From Coturnix japonica (lineage: Eukaryota > Chordata > Aves > Galliformes > Phasianidae): a DNA stretch of 64,000 bases. The stretch covers positions 48,051-112,050 of the forward strand of contig NW_015439876.1 of assembly GCF_001577835.2 (NCBI RefSeq). The letters run 5' to 3'. Below are positions 36,150-46,264 of this stretch, one piece after another (the first letter of the stretch is position 1; every line of letters begins with the position of its first letter). The position numbers and the translations under genes were made by a program. A model generated the notes under the pieces. The model made no database searches. It saw only the letters and a list, made by a program, of their open reading frames with translations, and was not told the DNA's origin.

Positions 36150-36722
36150 AATAGTGAAAAGGAACCCCATAGTAGATGAAAAGAGAACACTTTGCTACAG
36201 AAAGGGAAAGGGGGCCTCACTAAGGCAAAGGGTAGTTACAGATAGGTAGTTTATGTTAAGGGGGTCAGAGAGAGGGGGAATTGCAGACACTTAGTTTGAG
36301 AAAACAAGGGGATGAAGGCCATGAAGATAAGGGTGGAACAGCCCGAGAACAGTGTGGTGATTAGATGTCCACAGAGCAAGCTGGAAGCAGTTTGGGGGGT
36401 GCCCCTCCCAAAGGGTTGAAAGTTTATAGTGAGGAAGATGATGAGCCTTCATCCCACGACCACCCCCACAACTCACTATGCATGCACAAGGGGGGAGGGA
36501 CTGCATGCTAATGGAGTCTCAGGAATGTAATGAATATGTATCCAAATTCCTGCAAACTATTGATGATGTATTAGTTCAGCCTATATCTGTTGCACGCTTT
36601 CTCCTGACAGTGTGCAAGTGAGGTGGAGCTCTCCCCCTTGCACCAGGGAGTATGCGTATCACTCATTAAACATACCTGCTTTAGAACTACTTTGTGGTTA
36701 TGGAGTTTGATTCCGTAAGTCA
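36150..36722 (+). mobile_element. LTR, family 2 (copy 2)
   Basis: Same LTR family as 25240-25817 and 54873-55422; closest to the latter (shared CCCCATAGTAGATG near the start, CACTTTGCTACAGAAAGGG, CATGCACAAGGGGGGAGGGAC-like middle, GTGGAGCTCTCCCCCTTGCA). The 3' end is GATTCCGTAAGTCA. No internal viral sequence is attached on either side, so probably a solo LTR. Confidence 0.75.
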
Positions 36723-37930
36723 TATGTCATAATTATTATTTTTTTCTTTTTCTCTGTCTTAGTAAATAGCTTTAACCGAGCAAATTCTAATCTGCAGCAC
36801 TGCCCTGAGTCCCTTACAGATCTCCTTGGGACTCTTCAATCTGACCTAGTCACGCAGTAAAGAGCACCAAAACATCTCGAAGCATTCTCAGGGAGCAGCT
36901 CCTGAAATATATTCCTTACACCAGCATTGGAAGAGGCCTCCAGTTCTCTGGTTCCAGTTCTGGCAATGAGCTCTGCAGTCACTCCAACTCCTGCAAGAGG
37001 ACAACAGCCGCTTCAGCTCCTACAGAGAACCCTGTGGTTGCTATAACCCCTACAACAGGTCCAGGACTTGCAAACAGATATTCATATGAATTAGTATCTA
37101 TGCATTTGTTTGAACCTGCCTACATGATACATACGTGAATATATACTATATATATCATATCTGTATATATGCATATGTTATTATATTATTCTTTACTTTT
37201 TCTCTGTCTTAATAAATAGCTTTGACACAACAAATTCTAAACAACAGCACTGCCCTGAGTCCCTTACAGATCTCCTAGGAACTCTTGAAACTGACTCCAT
37301 CATTCAGTGTAAAGCAACAGAAGATCTCAAGGTCTTCTCAGGGAGCAGCTCCTGAGGTATATTCCTTACATCAGCTTTGCAAGAGGCCTCCAGTTCTCTG
37401 GTCCTGCTCTGAAGCAGCCCTCTTGTTATGGCAGTGCCAGCAAGGAAACCAGCTCTGACACAGCCGTTCACATTGCCGTCTACTGACTGCAGCCCCAGAG
37501 TGCTTCTGTAGAGGCAACTGGACTGTTGTGAGACACACAAGACCTTCAGGTCAGCACAAATGAGAGGACCTGAGAGCACTGTGGCAGGGTAAATAGAGCA
37601 GGAATGAAAAGAGCCCGTTGTACTGCTGTCTGTGGCTGTAACTCACTCAGACCCAGACAAGGCAAGAGGACAGGAAGTGAAAAAGAAATGTCTACTCTGA
37701 ACGCATTTTATTTATCACTTAACCTATTCAGGGAATCTGGTTCAATGTTTATACGAACTCTTGGAATTAGAAAATACAGAGTAGTTAGAAAAAACTAGGA
37801 AATAACATGCAACATTTTTCTGCATATTGCTGTATCACACAAAATCAAACCAACAAATATGCATAAAAGATAAAGAACTAACACAGGGAACCATATGAGG
37901 AAGATGTGCACTTTATGGAAGCTGGAAAAG
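36723..37930 (-). other. 3' flank of the intact OR gene, with tandem duplication
   Basis: Non-coding. A block at 36740-37100 (TTTTTCTCTGTCTTAGTAAA, then CTGCCCTGAGTCCCTTACAG, CTCAGGGAGCAGCTCCTGA) is repeated at 37190-37420. The same block lies 3' of the OR pseudogene at 59880-60120. The piece 37430-37600 matches 2540-2660 in reverse and 60120-60300. An ATATATAT-rich stretch (37130-37170) is the only simple repeat. Confidence 0.65.
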
Positions 37931-37933
37931 TAC

Positions 37934-38848
37934 TTACTGCAACACCTTCCTGAGAGCGTGCTTGATCTCCCTGTTCCTCATGCTGTAGATAATAGGGTTC
38001 AGTGTTGGAGGAACCACCGAGTACAGAAGTGCCACTGTCAGATCCAGGAGTGGGGAGGAAATGGATGGGGGCTTCAGGTAGGCAAAAGCACCAGTGCTGA
38101 CAAATAGGGAGACCACGGCCAGGTGAGGGAGGCACGTGGAGAAGGCTTTGTGCCGTCCCTGCTCAGAGGGCATCCTCAGCACAGCCATGAAGATCTGCAC
38201 GTAGGACACAACTATGAAAACAAAGCACCCAAAGCCTAAACTTAGACTAAAAATGAGTAACACAACTTCCCTGGAATTTGATTCTAGGCAGGAGAGTTTG
38301 AGGATCTGGGGGATTTCACAGAAAAACTGGTTGACAACATTGCCTTGGCAGAGAGGCAGTGAAAACGTACTGGCAGTGTGCAGCAGGGAATAGAGAACCC
38401 CAGTGCCCCAGGCAGCTGCTGTCATGGTGGCACAAGCTCTGCTGTCCATCAAGGTCCCGTAGTGCAGGGGCTTGCAGATGGCAACGTAGCGGTCATAGGA
38501 CATGATGGTGAGAAGGGAATAGTCTGCTGAGGCAAAGAAGAGAAAGAAAAAGATCTGTGCAGCACATCCTGTGTAGGAGATGGCCCTGGTGTCCCAGAGG
38601 GCGTTGGCCATGGCTTTGGGGAGAGTGGTGGAGATGCAGCCCAGGTCGAGGAGGGCCAAGTTGAGGAGGAAGAAGTACATGGGGGTGTGCAAGTGAGGGT
38701 TGCAGGCTACGGCTGAGCAGATGAGGCTGTTGCCCAGGAGGGCAGCCAGGTAGATGCCCAGGAAGAGCCAGAAGTGCAGGAGCTGCAGCTGTTGCGTGTC
38801 TGCCAATGGCAGTAGGAGGAATTCGCTGATGGAGCTGCTGTTGGGCAT
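37934..38848 (-). CDS. Olfactory receptor, OR14 group, intact
   Basis: An odorant-binding G protein-coupled receptor expected in the cilia of olfactory neurons. The single coding exon gives 304 residues, close to the usual 305-320. Visible marks: N-glycosylation site NSS at residue 3, TM1 with GN (LLGNSLICSAVA), PMYFFLLNLALLDLG at loop1/TM2, the MSYDRYVAICKPLHYGT motif at the end of TM3, the Cys-rich second extracellular loop (CQGNVVNQFFCEIPQILKLSC), SYVQIF in TM5, KAFSTCLPHL in TM6 and PTLNPIIYSMRN in TM7. No stop or shift. It ends at KVLQ, slightly shorter than the two broken paralogues, whose tails read QYALFQLP. Start chosen at MPNSSSISEF, the usual OR14 start. Which member of the group it is cannot be told from sequence alone. 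Confidence 0.95.
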   Translation of the reverse strand: MPNSSSISEFLLLPLADTQQLQLLHFWLFLGIYLAALLGNSLICSAVACNPHLHTPMYFFLLNLALLDLGCISTTLPKAMANALWDTRAISYTGCAAQIFFFLFFASADYSLLTIMSYDRYVAICKPLHYGTLMDSRACATMTAAAWGTGVLYSLLHTASTFSLPLCQGNVVNQFFCEIPQILKLSCLESNSREVVLLIFSLSLGFGCFVFIVVSYVQIFMAVLRMPSEQGRHKAFSTCLPHLAVVSLFVSTGAFAYLKPPSISSPLLDLTVALLYSVVPPTLNPIIYSMRNREIKHALRKVLQ

Positions 38849-39445
38849 TTCCTGCTCGTGGTCTTGAAGTCCTGTTCAGTGTGGAGAAGATAATGAATAT
38901 TCCAGACCATTCTCAGAGACACTCTTTCTATAGTGTTTTAATTCTCCTATGACAATGTTCATTTAGCTCTAAAAATATAATTTAATTTCATGAAGTTTAG
39001 CATTCTATAAGCAGAATTAGCACATGGAACTTTAACCTTCCTTTCATCTTCTAATCTTATCCCATCTCCCTGGATTATTTCATTAGTTTTGTGTCTCATA
39101 ACTTTACCCTCACTGCTCATAACACCCTCAGTCCCAACCTTTGTGCCCTTCAATTTCTGTTAAAGAATCATTCGTATCTGCAGTATAACTGCCTTATTCT
39201 TGTCAACAAAAATTGATAATTTCAACTAGTTCCATTGATGGAATCGCTCCTTTCCATGAAAGGAGAGGCTGAAAACACTTCACGTATGACAGTTCACAAA
39301 ACAAGCAATTGACTGAAGAATTAGGGAGTCTCAGAGCTGTGTTTACATTTGACAGCCCCTTTTAGATTTCTGTTTCCAGTCCTCTCCCCTTCCTTACAAA
39401 CAAGAAATTGTAATTCGCTACCCCGGCTTTCCTCTTGCAAAGTAC
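38849..39445 (-). other. 5' flank of the intact OR gene
   Basis: Non-coding A+T-rich sequence, alignable in order to 61564-62140 upstream of the OR pseudogene (GAATGGTCTGG..., TCATCTTCTAATCTTATCC..., GAGACTCC near the distal end). A short stretch before the ATG is shared by all three OR copies. No promoter element is claimed. Confidence 0.55.
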
Positions 39446-40200
39446 CATTACAAGCATTCAGTTGTGCAGTGGAGCTGTGATTCCCTGCCCCAGGCAGCAG
39501 CTGTGGCAGCACAAGCCCTGCCGGGGGGCTCCTTCCCCCCACACCACACGTCTCCCCGCAGCGCCCTGGGCAGCTCCCCGGGCAGGCTGAGTGCTGAGCC
39601 TGGCAGGCGGCAGAGTCCCATACCCGGCACACAGCCCCTGGGGCACAGCAGGGACCCTGCTCTGCAGTACAGCCCTGGGCACCCACCTGCAGCCCTGGCT
39701 GCACAGCCTGCAGCCGTGCTGGGACACGCAACCCTCAGGGCTGTGCTCTGACACTGCAGCACGGAAGCCCTCAGCTGGAGCAGAATTCTTTATCCACAGT
39801 AAAGAAACATGCAGTGCCTGCATCCAGATCTCCTATGGGATGTCCCAAATTAAGTTGACCCTCTATGAAAAGCAGCTCATGGTCTGCAGTGAGACTTACC
39901 CTGTCATGGTCTGTGAGCAATGCTCCTGGAGAGAGCACGCAGCCCACTCAAACCACACACATCCTTGACGCTCTCTCCAATTTCTCTCTTCTCCTTCTGT
40001 CCCCTACAGGTTGTGCTGTGCACAAGAGCTGCTCCTGGGTACAGCTATCTCTCTGCAGCTCTGCCCTCATTTATGAGCTCCCTGTGTCCCAGGAGCCTGT
40101 CCCAGCTCAGCAACAGATGATGTCATTTTTATCCTTTCCACTCATTTCCCCTGACATGTCCCTGGGTCCTCATGGCCAATAGCTACTAAAAGACAACAGC
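39446..40200 (-). other. G+C-rich block upstream of OR (copy 1)
   Basis: A G+C-rich stretch (39470-39780) followed by a less G+C-rich part. It is shared nearly base for base with 62150-62800, and its second half is found once more at 62805-63290. It lies about 600 bp upstream of the OR start in both cases. Overlapping open frames occur on both strands but differ between copies by shifts, so no protein is supported. It could hold a promoter or a first non-coding exon of the OR transcript. Confidence 0.55.
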
Positions 40201-41690
40201 ATAATGACTGTGAGTTGAAATTCGCTCAATTAACCACCACAGTGGTCAGTGACTGACTGGAGACATATGGGGAGTACTAATAGAGTTTGTTTGATGAAGC
40301 ACAGAGGGCAACCAGACAATGACAGGGAAGTTTGGACTTTCCCTGTGCAGGACAGTGATCCAGCTGAGGCAGTGCAGAAGTCTCATCCCTTGACAGAAAT
40401 CCTGGAGCTGAAATGGGATTCAGCTCCCCACAGAACCACAGGAGCTGGGATTCCTCTGGTTCAGTTCAGAAGAGCACAAGGAGTTGCCTGCATGTGAGCT
40501 CCTGCTCTGAGTCCTCGGACCTTCAGCTGGGAGGCAGCTGCTCACACACAGACACTGGGTGATGCCCAAGGTGCCTGGGCTGCTCCTGATGTGTGCCAGT
40601 GCTTGTAAATCGTGTGGGAAGTCTCTGATATAGACACCTCTTTCCTGGGCATCAGCTGAGGGCCAGAGAGGGGATAGCACCGGCTGTCTGGTGAATTCAC
40701 TCACAGCTACAAGAGCAGCACAGGGCCTTCAGCAAAGCCATGCCCATGGTGTGTCCGTGCTGCTACGTCACCTCCAAGACCCACGATCGGTCTAATGTCT
40801 GTGTGCCACCTTCTGCACACTGATACCATAGATGAGCTATCCAGTCCAGCTATGTCCAGTGATGCTTTTCAATTAGGATGTTTACTTCTGTGGTTTTGCA
40901 CTAATGCAAACACCAACACACAAGAAGCTAGAAATCTTGGTAGAGCTGCAGGCCTGAGCTCCTGTTTGGACCATGGGGACACAGTTTAATGGTTTCCACA
41001 ACTGCACTGTAGCACAAGGGGGATACCGAGTCTTTAGGATGGATGGGCGAGGAGACAAAGAAGGGCGACTGCCCTCTGTGAGAGTGCACTGAGCTCTGCC
41101 TGGGGATGGAAGAGCAGACAGGTCAGAGCTAATGGAAATGGCAAACAGAGACCAACAGTGTCTTTTCCTGTCTTCCTGATCAGGGAGAGTAAATGGAAGA
41201 TGCCCTCTGCAGACAGATGGGAATCTGATGTCGTCTGTCCCTTGTCCCATTTGGTGGTATTTGTCACTCCATTATCTGCTGCAGGGACAGCACAGCTGCA
41301 TGTGCCATCCAGCAGATCCCTGGAGAGCACAGATGGCAGCTTCTTGACCAAGCCATGGAGGAACCAAAGAGGAGAGGTGCTCTGCTGGATCTCATACTCT
41401 CCGGCATGGAAGGACTTGTGGGAACTGTGAAGGTGAAAGGGGCATCAGGCCATGTGCAAGATGCAAATGTATCTCTTTTTATTTATTTATTTATTTTGAG
41501 GCTGTAAGCTTAATAGTTGATCATAAATGTCAATAAAACTGAAACAAATAATTGAAGACAAAGATGGAAATCAATGAAAATGTGTTAACCCTTCTCAACA
41601 TGAAAAATTCTCATGAGTCTTGTTTCTTGTTTCATTTTAAGTTGTAAATAGGAATCTTTGAGGTGATTTGATGTCTTTTTTTTTTTTTTT
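40201..41690. other. Intergenic sequence, partly duplicated
   Basis: No gene recognised. The first ~270 bp (GACCACTG..., CAGCTCCCCACAGAACCACAG) match 63290-63545 near the window end, extending the OR-upstream duplication. The rest, including a TTTATTTATTTATTTATTTT stretch near 41480, shows nothing clear. Confidence 0.5.
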
Positions 41691-42254
41691 TTTTTCTGAA
41701 ACTACGATGTTTTCCAGAACTGTGTTTGCTGGACACGAATTCCTTCAGGTTCACGGACACAGAGAGCAGTGCCAGTGCCAATGCCCTGTGACTATAGCCC
41801 GGTGCCCAGCACTACTCTTCCCTGCTGCCTATTTGATGTGTCTCATCCTCCAAGTTTTTTCAGCTCTCCTAAATAAATGGCCATGGTTAAGGGCATGTTT
41901 TCAGCAGGCCATTTGGGCACAAACTACTCCCACTGCCCTCCAGATTTCTCCATCCCTTGCTCTTTGTTCAGTCAGATACCTCCCAATTATCTGTCTGATT
42001 TCTGAGGGATTACTGGAATTTGTTCCATCTCCCCAAAGTCTGATGGAATGTGTTGTCAACTCCTTCACTGTGATTTGATCTATCCCTTCCTATCTATTCT
42101 TTTTCTTTTTCTTCTTATACTTTTTCTTTTTCTCAATCACTGTCTCTTTTTTATTAAGGCACGAAGTCTGAAAGATGTTCATTAATGTCAGTAAAAGTGA
42201 AAAACAGAGTTGGAGACAAAGATAGAAATCAATGAGAATGTGTTAACCCTGCTG

Positions 42255-42355
42255 CTATGGGGCAGCTATGGGGCACTTATGGGGCATCTATGGGGCAGCT
42301 ATTGGGCACTTTTGGGGCAGCTATGGGGCAGCTAAGGGGCAGCTATGGGGCACTG
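42255..42355 (+). repeat. 10-12 bp minisatellite, GCTATGGGGCA
   Basis: About nine units of GCTATGGGGCA or CTTATGGGGCA. The complement of the array at 1-66. It borders an ERVL LTR piece. Confidence 0.85.
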
Positions 42356-42775
42356 TAAACTCTAGGTGAAATGGCTGAAGCCTCCCACAGGCTCTCCTGA
42401 ACACCAGAACTACAAAGACGTCAGTCTAAACTGAGACAGAGATAATATAGCGTCCTGGTCCCGTGACCCATCTCTGACTGTGCTGATCTCTGGGAGATGT
42501 AGTCTTCTTCTGTAAGTTGCAGATTCAGAAATATTATTCATGCTTTATATGATGTTATGATGTGGAATACTGATAGCAAAATTACAAAATTATTAAACCA
42601 TGACACACAGTTAGTAAAATAGGTTTTACTTCTTAGGTCATTGCAGCTGCTCTGTTTGTTTCCTTGAGCCCAGCTCCCACCTCCCCTGTTCCTTATTCCC
42701 TTCCCATTTGTTTGGAGCCAGGGGGACAACGGGCCTACTGCCCCCCTGTCAGGGTCATAGACTGATCTAGATAAC
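42356..42775. mobile_element. Two ERVL-family LTR pieces in opposite orientation
   Basis: 42356-42605 is the U3-side half of the LTR on the minus strand (matches 30560-30800: CCTCCCACA, GTAGTCTTCTTCTGTAAGTTG, AAATTATTAAACCATGACA). 42606-42775 is a U5-side piece of a related LTR variant in the plus orientation (reverse complement of 2690-2830). Both are incomplete. Confidence 0.7.
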
Positions 42776-42963
42776 TCCATGGCAGTGCCAGCAAGGAGAC
42801 CAGCCCTGACACAGCTGTTCATATTGCTGACTACTGGCTGCTGTCCCAGAGTGTTGCTGTAGAGACAACAGGGCTGTTGTCAGACACACACGAGCTTCAG
42901 GACTGCACAAATGAGAGGACTTGAGATCACTGTGTAACAAGAGCATGATTGAACAGAGCTGGT
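42776..42963 (-). other. Orphan OR 3'-flank piece
   Basis: Matches 37430-37600 and 60130-60300 (GCAGTGCCAGCAAGGAGACC, GACACAGCTGTTCATATTGC, TGAGAGGACTTGAGA). No OR coding sequence is next to it, so it marks the remains of a further OR cassette or a piece carried by rearrangement. Confidence 0.6.
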
Positions 42964-44439
42964 TGCGCTGCTCTCCATGGCTGGATTACTGGAATTTGTT
43001 CCATCTCCCCAAAGTCTGATGGAATGTGTTGTCAACTCCTTCACTGTGATTTGATCTATCCCTTCCTATCTATTCTTTTTCTTTTTCTTCTTATACTTTT
43101 TCTTTTTCTCAGTCACTGTCTCTCTTTTTTTTTTTTAAGGCACGAAGTCTGAAAGATGTTCATTAATGTCAGTAAAAGTGAAAAACAGAGTTGGAGAAAA
43201 AGAGAGAAATCAATGAGAATGTGTTAACCTGCCTCAATGTGTGAAATACTCACAAGTCCTGATCAATTTTAAGTTGATACCTCTCAACTACCTGGCTGAT
43301 CTATCCCAGGGAGATTACTGGAATTTGCTCTATCTACCAGAGTCTGATGGCCTCTGTTGTCAACTACTTCACTGTGATTCAATCTATCCTATCCTACCTC
43401 AGAATAAATCATTTCTTTTAAAAGTATTCCATATGAAAGACAAACTTCAATAGATGCAGCTTGAACATGGCATGCAGTTGATCACTGTGTTTTACTGTTC
43501 ATTCAATTGCATCACCTTTCTTTCCATTTGCTGGCCAGATAAAAAAGAGAAATCTTTCCTTTTCCATGTGTAGCTGGTTCTCTGAGGAAAGCCAGTGGGA
43601 GTTGGTGCAAAGCAGTTTTAACACTGAGCGGATGAATGCAGAGGAGAAGAGTGATGTGAAGAAAAGTGATGCAAGTCCCATAGGTCCATTGTGAGCAGAA
43701 ATTGGGTGGGGAGGTTGAGAAGGACCTTTGTCAACACAGTAACAGTACAGAACTCATTGGGACATCCTGGATTGGTATCAGTTGCACAGTGCTGCTTTAA
43801 TGTCTTCTTTAAACCCAACTATAAATAAATAGACAATAAATTTATACTGGATTCTTTCTCTTTTAGCTCTCTCCAGATATCCCTCCTTTTTGCTGAACAA
43901 GTTCTGATAACCTGAAGAAGATAACAAGATGGCATAAGGCACAGGAGATTCTTTAGGTTATAATGGTCCCAGGGTGCATTTGATGCTGAGTTCATCAGCC
44001 TCTAGTGCAGAGAGAAGTTTGCACAAAGTGCTCAACAAGACAAAGTCAGAAGTAACAGTGAAGTTTCTTGGAGTATTAATGGGCCCACTGAGGGCCATTA
44101 CCAAGTAAGCTTCCCAAGGGACTTGTTAGAGAAGATAACTGGAAGCCATGACTACAGGCAGGCAAAGGCACTGGCATGCTAAGAAACCTCTCCTTTGCCT
44201 TACGAAGCAGACAGGTCAAGCCCTGATTGCAAGATCACTGGTAGAGAGTTCCTGTCTCTCATGTTAGCTCAGGACCCTTCCTGGGGCAATGGGTTGGAGG
44301 TCCGTATGATGTTAAATGAAAGACATGGGGACAGAAGATCCCAGGCTCTACATGTGGTGCAAGGATACTGTGAAGTTCATATCCCACTTGTGTCCTGTGT
44401 CTTATCGCAGGATGTCGGATGTGAGAAGGGCACAGTCTG

Positions 44440-45100
44440 AAGAAGCAATCAGTTCCAATGAAACTCTGAACTTCAGATCTCTCAGTTCCAGTGCCCTCCT
44501 GTGCACACCCTCCCATAGTTTGATGCACTTTATGTTCTGCAGTGCCCAGAAGTGCACCCAGTGCTCCAGGTGAGGCTGCAGCAGTGCAGAGCACACAGGG
44601 ACAATCCTTTCCCTCACCCAATTGGCAATACTTGCTTCATGCACTCCAGGGGACTGTTGTCTTTCCTGGCTGCCTTGGCACACTGCTGACTCACATTCAA
44701 TTTGATGCAGACCAGGACCCCCAATCCTTTTCAGTCAGACCACTCTCCAGTGTCCCATATCCAGTCAGTGTGTATGTTCTTGGTTGCCCCCACCCAGGTG
44801 CACAATCAGGCACTTGTTCATATTATACTTTATGCACTTGGTGCTTAGTACCAACTGGTACCCAGTTCTCTGACTTGTCCACATCTCTCTGCAAGTCCTC
44901 TGCACCCTCAGTGGAGGAAACAGCACCTCCTCATCTTGTATAATCAGCAAACTTGCTCAGAAAATCTTCTAGTCCTGCATGCAAGTCATCCACAAAAACA
45001 TGAAAGAGAAATGGCCTCAAAATGAAGCCATGGGGAACAGGTGGACTGGATGATCTTTTAGGTCTTTTCCAACCTTGCTGATTCTATGATTCTGTCATAT
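44440..45100. mobile_element. Old CR1 body and a CR1 3' tail
   Basis: 44440-45030 carries the same decayed minus-strand CR1 as 8680-9300. At 45040-45095 a plus-strand CR1 end follows (GGATGATCTTTTAGGTC, CTGATTCTATGATTCTGT), the counterpart of the minus-strand tail at 3626. Confidence 0.7.
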
Positions 45101-45190
45101 TCCATCCTTGTATGAATGCCCTCTTTGAGCAAACACTCTCTGGGAGGACTCAGCGCATGTCTGGAATTAGCACCGTTCCTAACTCCCCCC

Positions 45191-45517
45191 CTACAATTCC
45201 CCCTCCATACAATTTCCAAGCTCCATCAACAAGTCCGTCCAAGTCCCCTACCCTAGTTCCCTAAATGTGAATACTATTGGGAGAAAATGAAGACATTCTT
45301 GCCCGAACTAGCAGGGGACCTTCAGAGGTGCAAACAGTTCTGCAGACAAGGAGGGAGAAAAACCAAAAGACTGTATCAATTCCTGCCAGACAGACCATCT
45401 TGGCATGATCACGGGACGTCTAGCTTGTGCGCCTGGCATAGGTGTGAGCAGATACTATAAAGACCATTGGCAAGACCCGCCAAACCTGAGGCGGCTTGGA
45501 GTGAGTGACAAGAGACC
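45191..45517 (+). promoter_or_regulatory. Upstream region of the SH2 gene with TATA box
   Basis: Unique sequence between module M and the SH2 gene. A TATA box (CTATAAAG, 45455-45462) sits about 60 bp before the ATG, placing the expected transcription start near 45485-45495 and giving a 5' untranslated part of only some 25-30 bases. No repeat family recognised in this stretch. No transcription evidence is available from sequence alone. Confidence 0.55.
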
Positions 45518-46264
45518 ATGGGTTCATGTATGAGCAAGGAGCAAATGACGAATACAGAAGAGCATACAGCGGATAGCCAAATCGTGGAAGAGGAGCAGAG
45601 GGAGCAGACCGCAGATTTTCAAATCATGGACGCCCCCATAACCTACGCGTGGAACCCACTCTATGACGTCCCAGCCCGGAAGAGACAGAGGAGACGACCT
45701 GTGCAGAGGGAGATGAGCGCCAACATCGATCTGCATCTGACCCAGGAATGGTTCCATGGCAGGATGGGAGCAGGACGCAGTGGGTGGCACATTGCTGAGC
45801 AGCTGATGACGCCGTACTGCACTGTGATGAGGGCTCCCGATGGCTCCTTCCTTGTTAGGGAGAGCGGGACATTCATTGGGGACTATGTCCTGTCCATCTG
45901 GAGCAATGGAGAGGTGCAGCACTGTCGCATCCAATGGTGGCAGGATGCCAGCAGCCACAGGTACTTTCTCAATAATAACCGAATATTTGACAGCCTTTAC
46001 GACCTCAACTCCTATTACCGGGAGACACCGCTGAGGTACAACAACACGGAGATGAGACTGACAGAGCCTGTGTCTAGTTCCAATGCTTGTAACAAAGACT
46101 GGGTGCTGCGGGATGGCACTGGATGCACGAGCGCAGCTGGGGTCCCACTAATGGGTCACACATATGGGTCTGTGTTCACAGTTATGGGACTGGGGTCACA
46201 CTTATGGGGCTGGAGATGCAGTTATGGATCTGAAGCCCCACTTATGGGGCTGGGGTCACACTAA
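45518..46264 (+). CDS. Predicted myristoylated SH2-domain protein, PLC gamma 1-like
   Basis: Possible membrane-bound phosphotyrosine-binding adaptor. The start MGSCMSKEQ fits the N-myristoylation rule (Gly2, Ser6) with Cys4 available for palmitoylation, as in Src-family kinases, and the ATG has a strong context (A at -3, G at +4). Residues 20-40 are acidic. YDVP (49-53) is a classic Crk-SH2 binding motif if phosphorylated, and RKRQRRRP (54-61) is basic. Residues 78-185 form one SH2 domain closest to the first SH2 of phospholipase C gamma 1: WFHGRMGAGR, APDGSFLVRES with the phosphate-binding Arg114, and QHCRI with His135. The domain is encoded without interruption. Catalytic, second SH2 and SH3 parts are absent. 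After about residue 195 homology stops and the frame runs into minisatellite (HTYGS repeats) to a stop at 46264, so the true 3' end may instead be spliced. Could be a live gene or an exon-shuffled relic. Confidence 0.7.
   Translation: MGSCMSKEQMTNTEEHTADSQIVEEEQREQTADFQIMDAPITYAWNPLYDVPARKRQRRRPVQREMSANIDLHLTQEWFHGRMGAGRSGWHIAEQLMTPYCTVMRAPDGSFLVRESGTFIGDYVLSIWSNGEVQHCRIQWWQDASSHRYFLNNNRIFDSLYDLNSYYRETPLRYNNTEMRLTEPVSSSNACNKDWVLRDGTGCTSAAGVPLMGHTYGSVFTVMGLGSHLWGWRCSYGSEAPLMGLGSH

Larger units (their letters stand above)
42003..43225. repeat. Direct duplication of ~245 bp flanking LTR and OR-flank scraps
   Basis: The segment 42003-42245 (GGATTACTGGAATTTGTTCC through GTGAAAAACAGAGTTGGAG) is repeated at about 42964-43210 with very few differences, including the CTTTTTCTTTTTCTTCTTAT run. 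Between the copies lie a short ATGGGG minisatellite (42255-42355), two LTR pieces and an OR 3'-flank piece. This pattern would result from insertion of that block together with duplication of the target, or from unequal exchange. Confidence 0.75.
41690..45190. repeat. Module M, copy 3 (interrupted)
   Basis: In the same orientation as the arm at 7233-10193. About 41690-42080 matches 7200-7600 (AATAAATGGCCATGGTTAAGG; GTTCAGTCAGATACCTCCCA) and 43226-45060 matches 7480-9300. The copy is split by the block at 42080-43225. It includes the part missing in the gap at 7771-8203. At its far end, 45040-45190 matches 3545-3660 in reverse, showing that the module reaches beyond the arm ends noted above. 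Confidence 0.75.

Noticed and set aside
39320-39970. Overlapping frames of 95-136 codons on both strands in the G+C-rich block upstream of the OR
   Set aside because: The frames are not kept in the duplicate at 62150-62800, which has frame-changing indels. High G+C alone gives such ORFs.
45524-45958. A 144-codon minus-strand frame opposite the SH2 gene
   Set aside because: Antisense shadow. The plus strand encodes a recognisable SH2 domain with its key residues.
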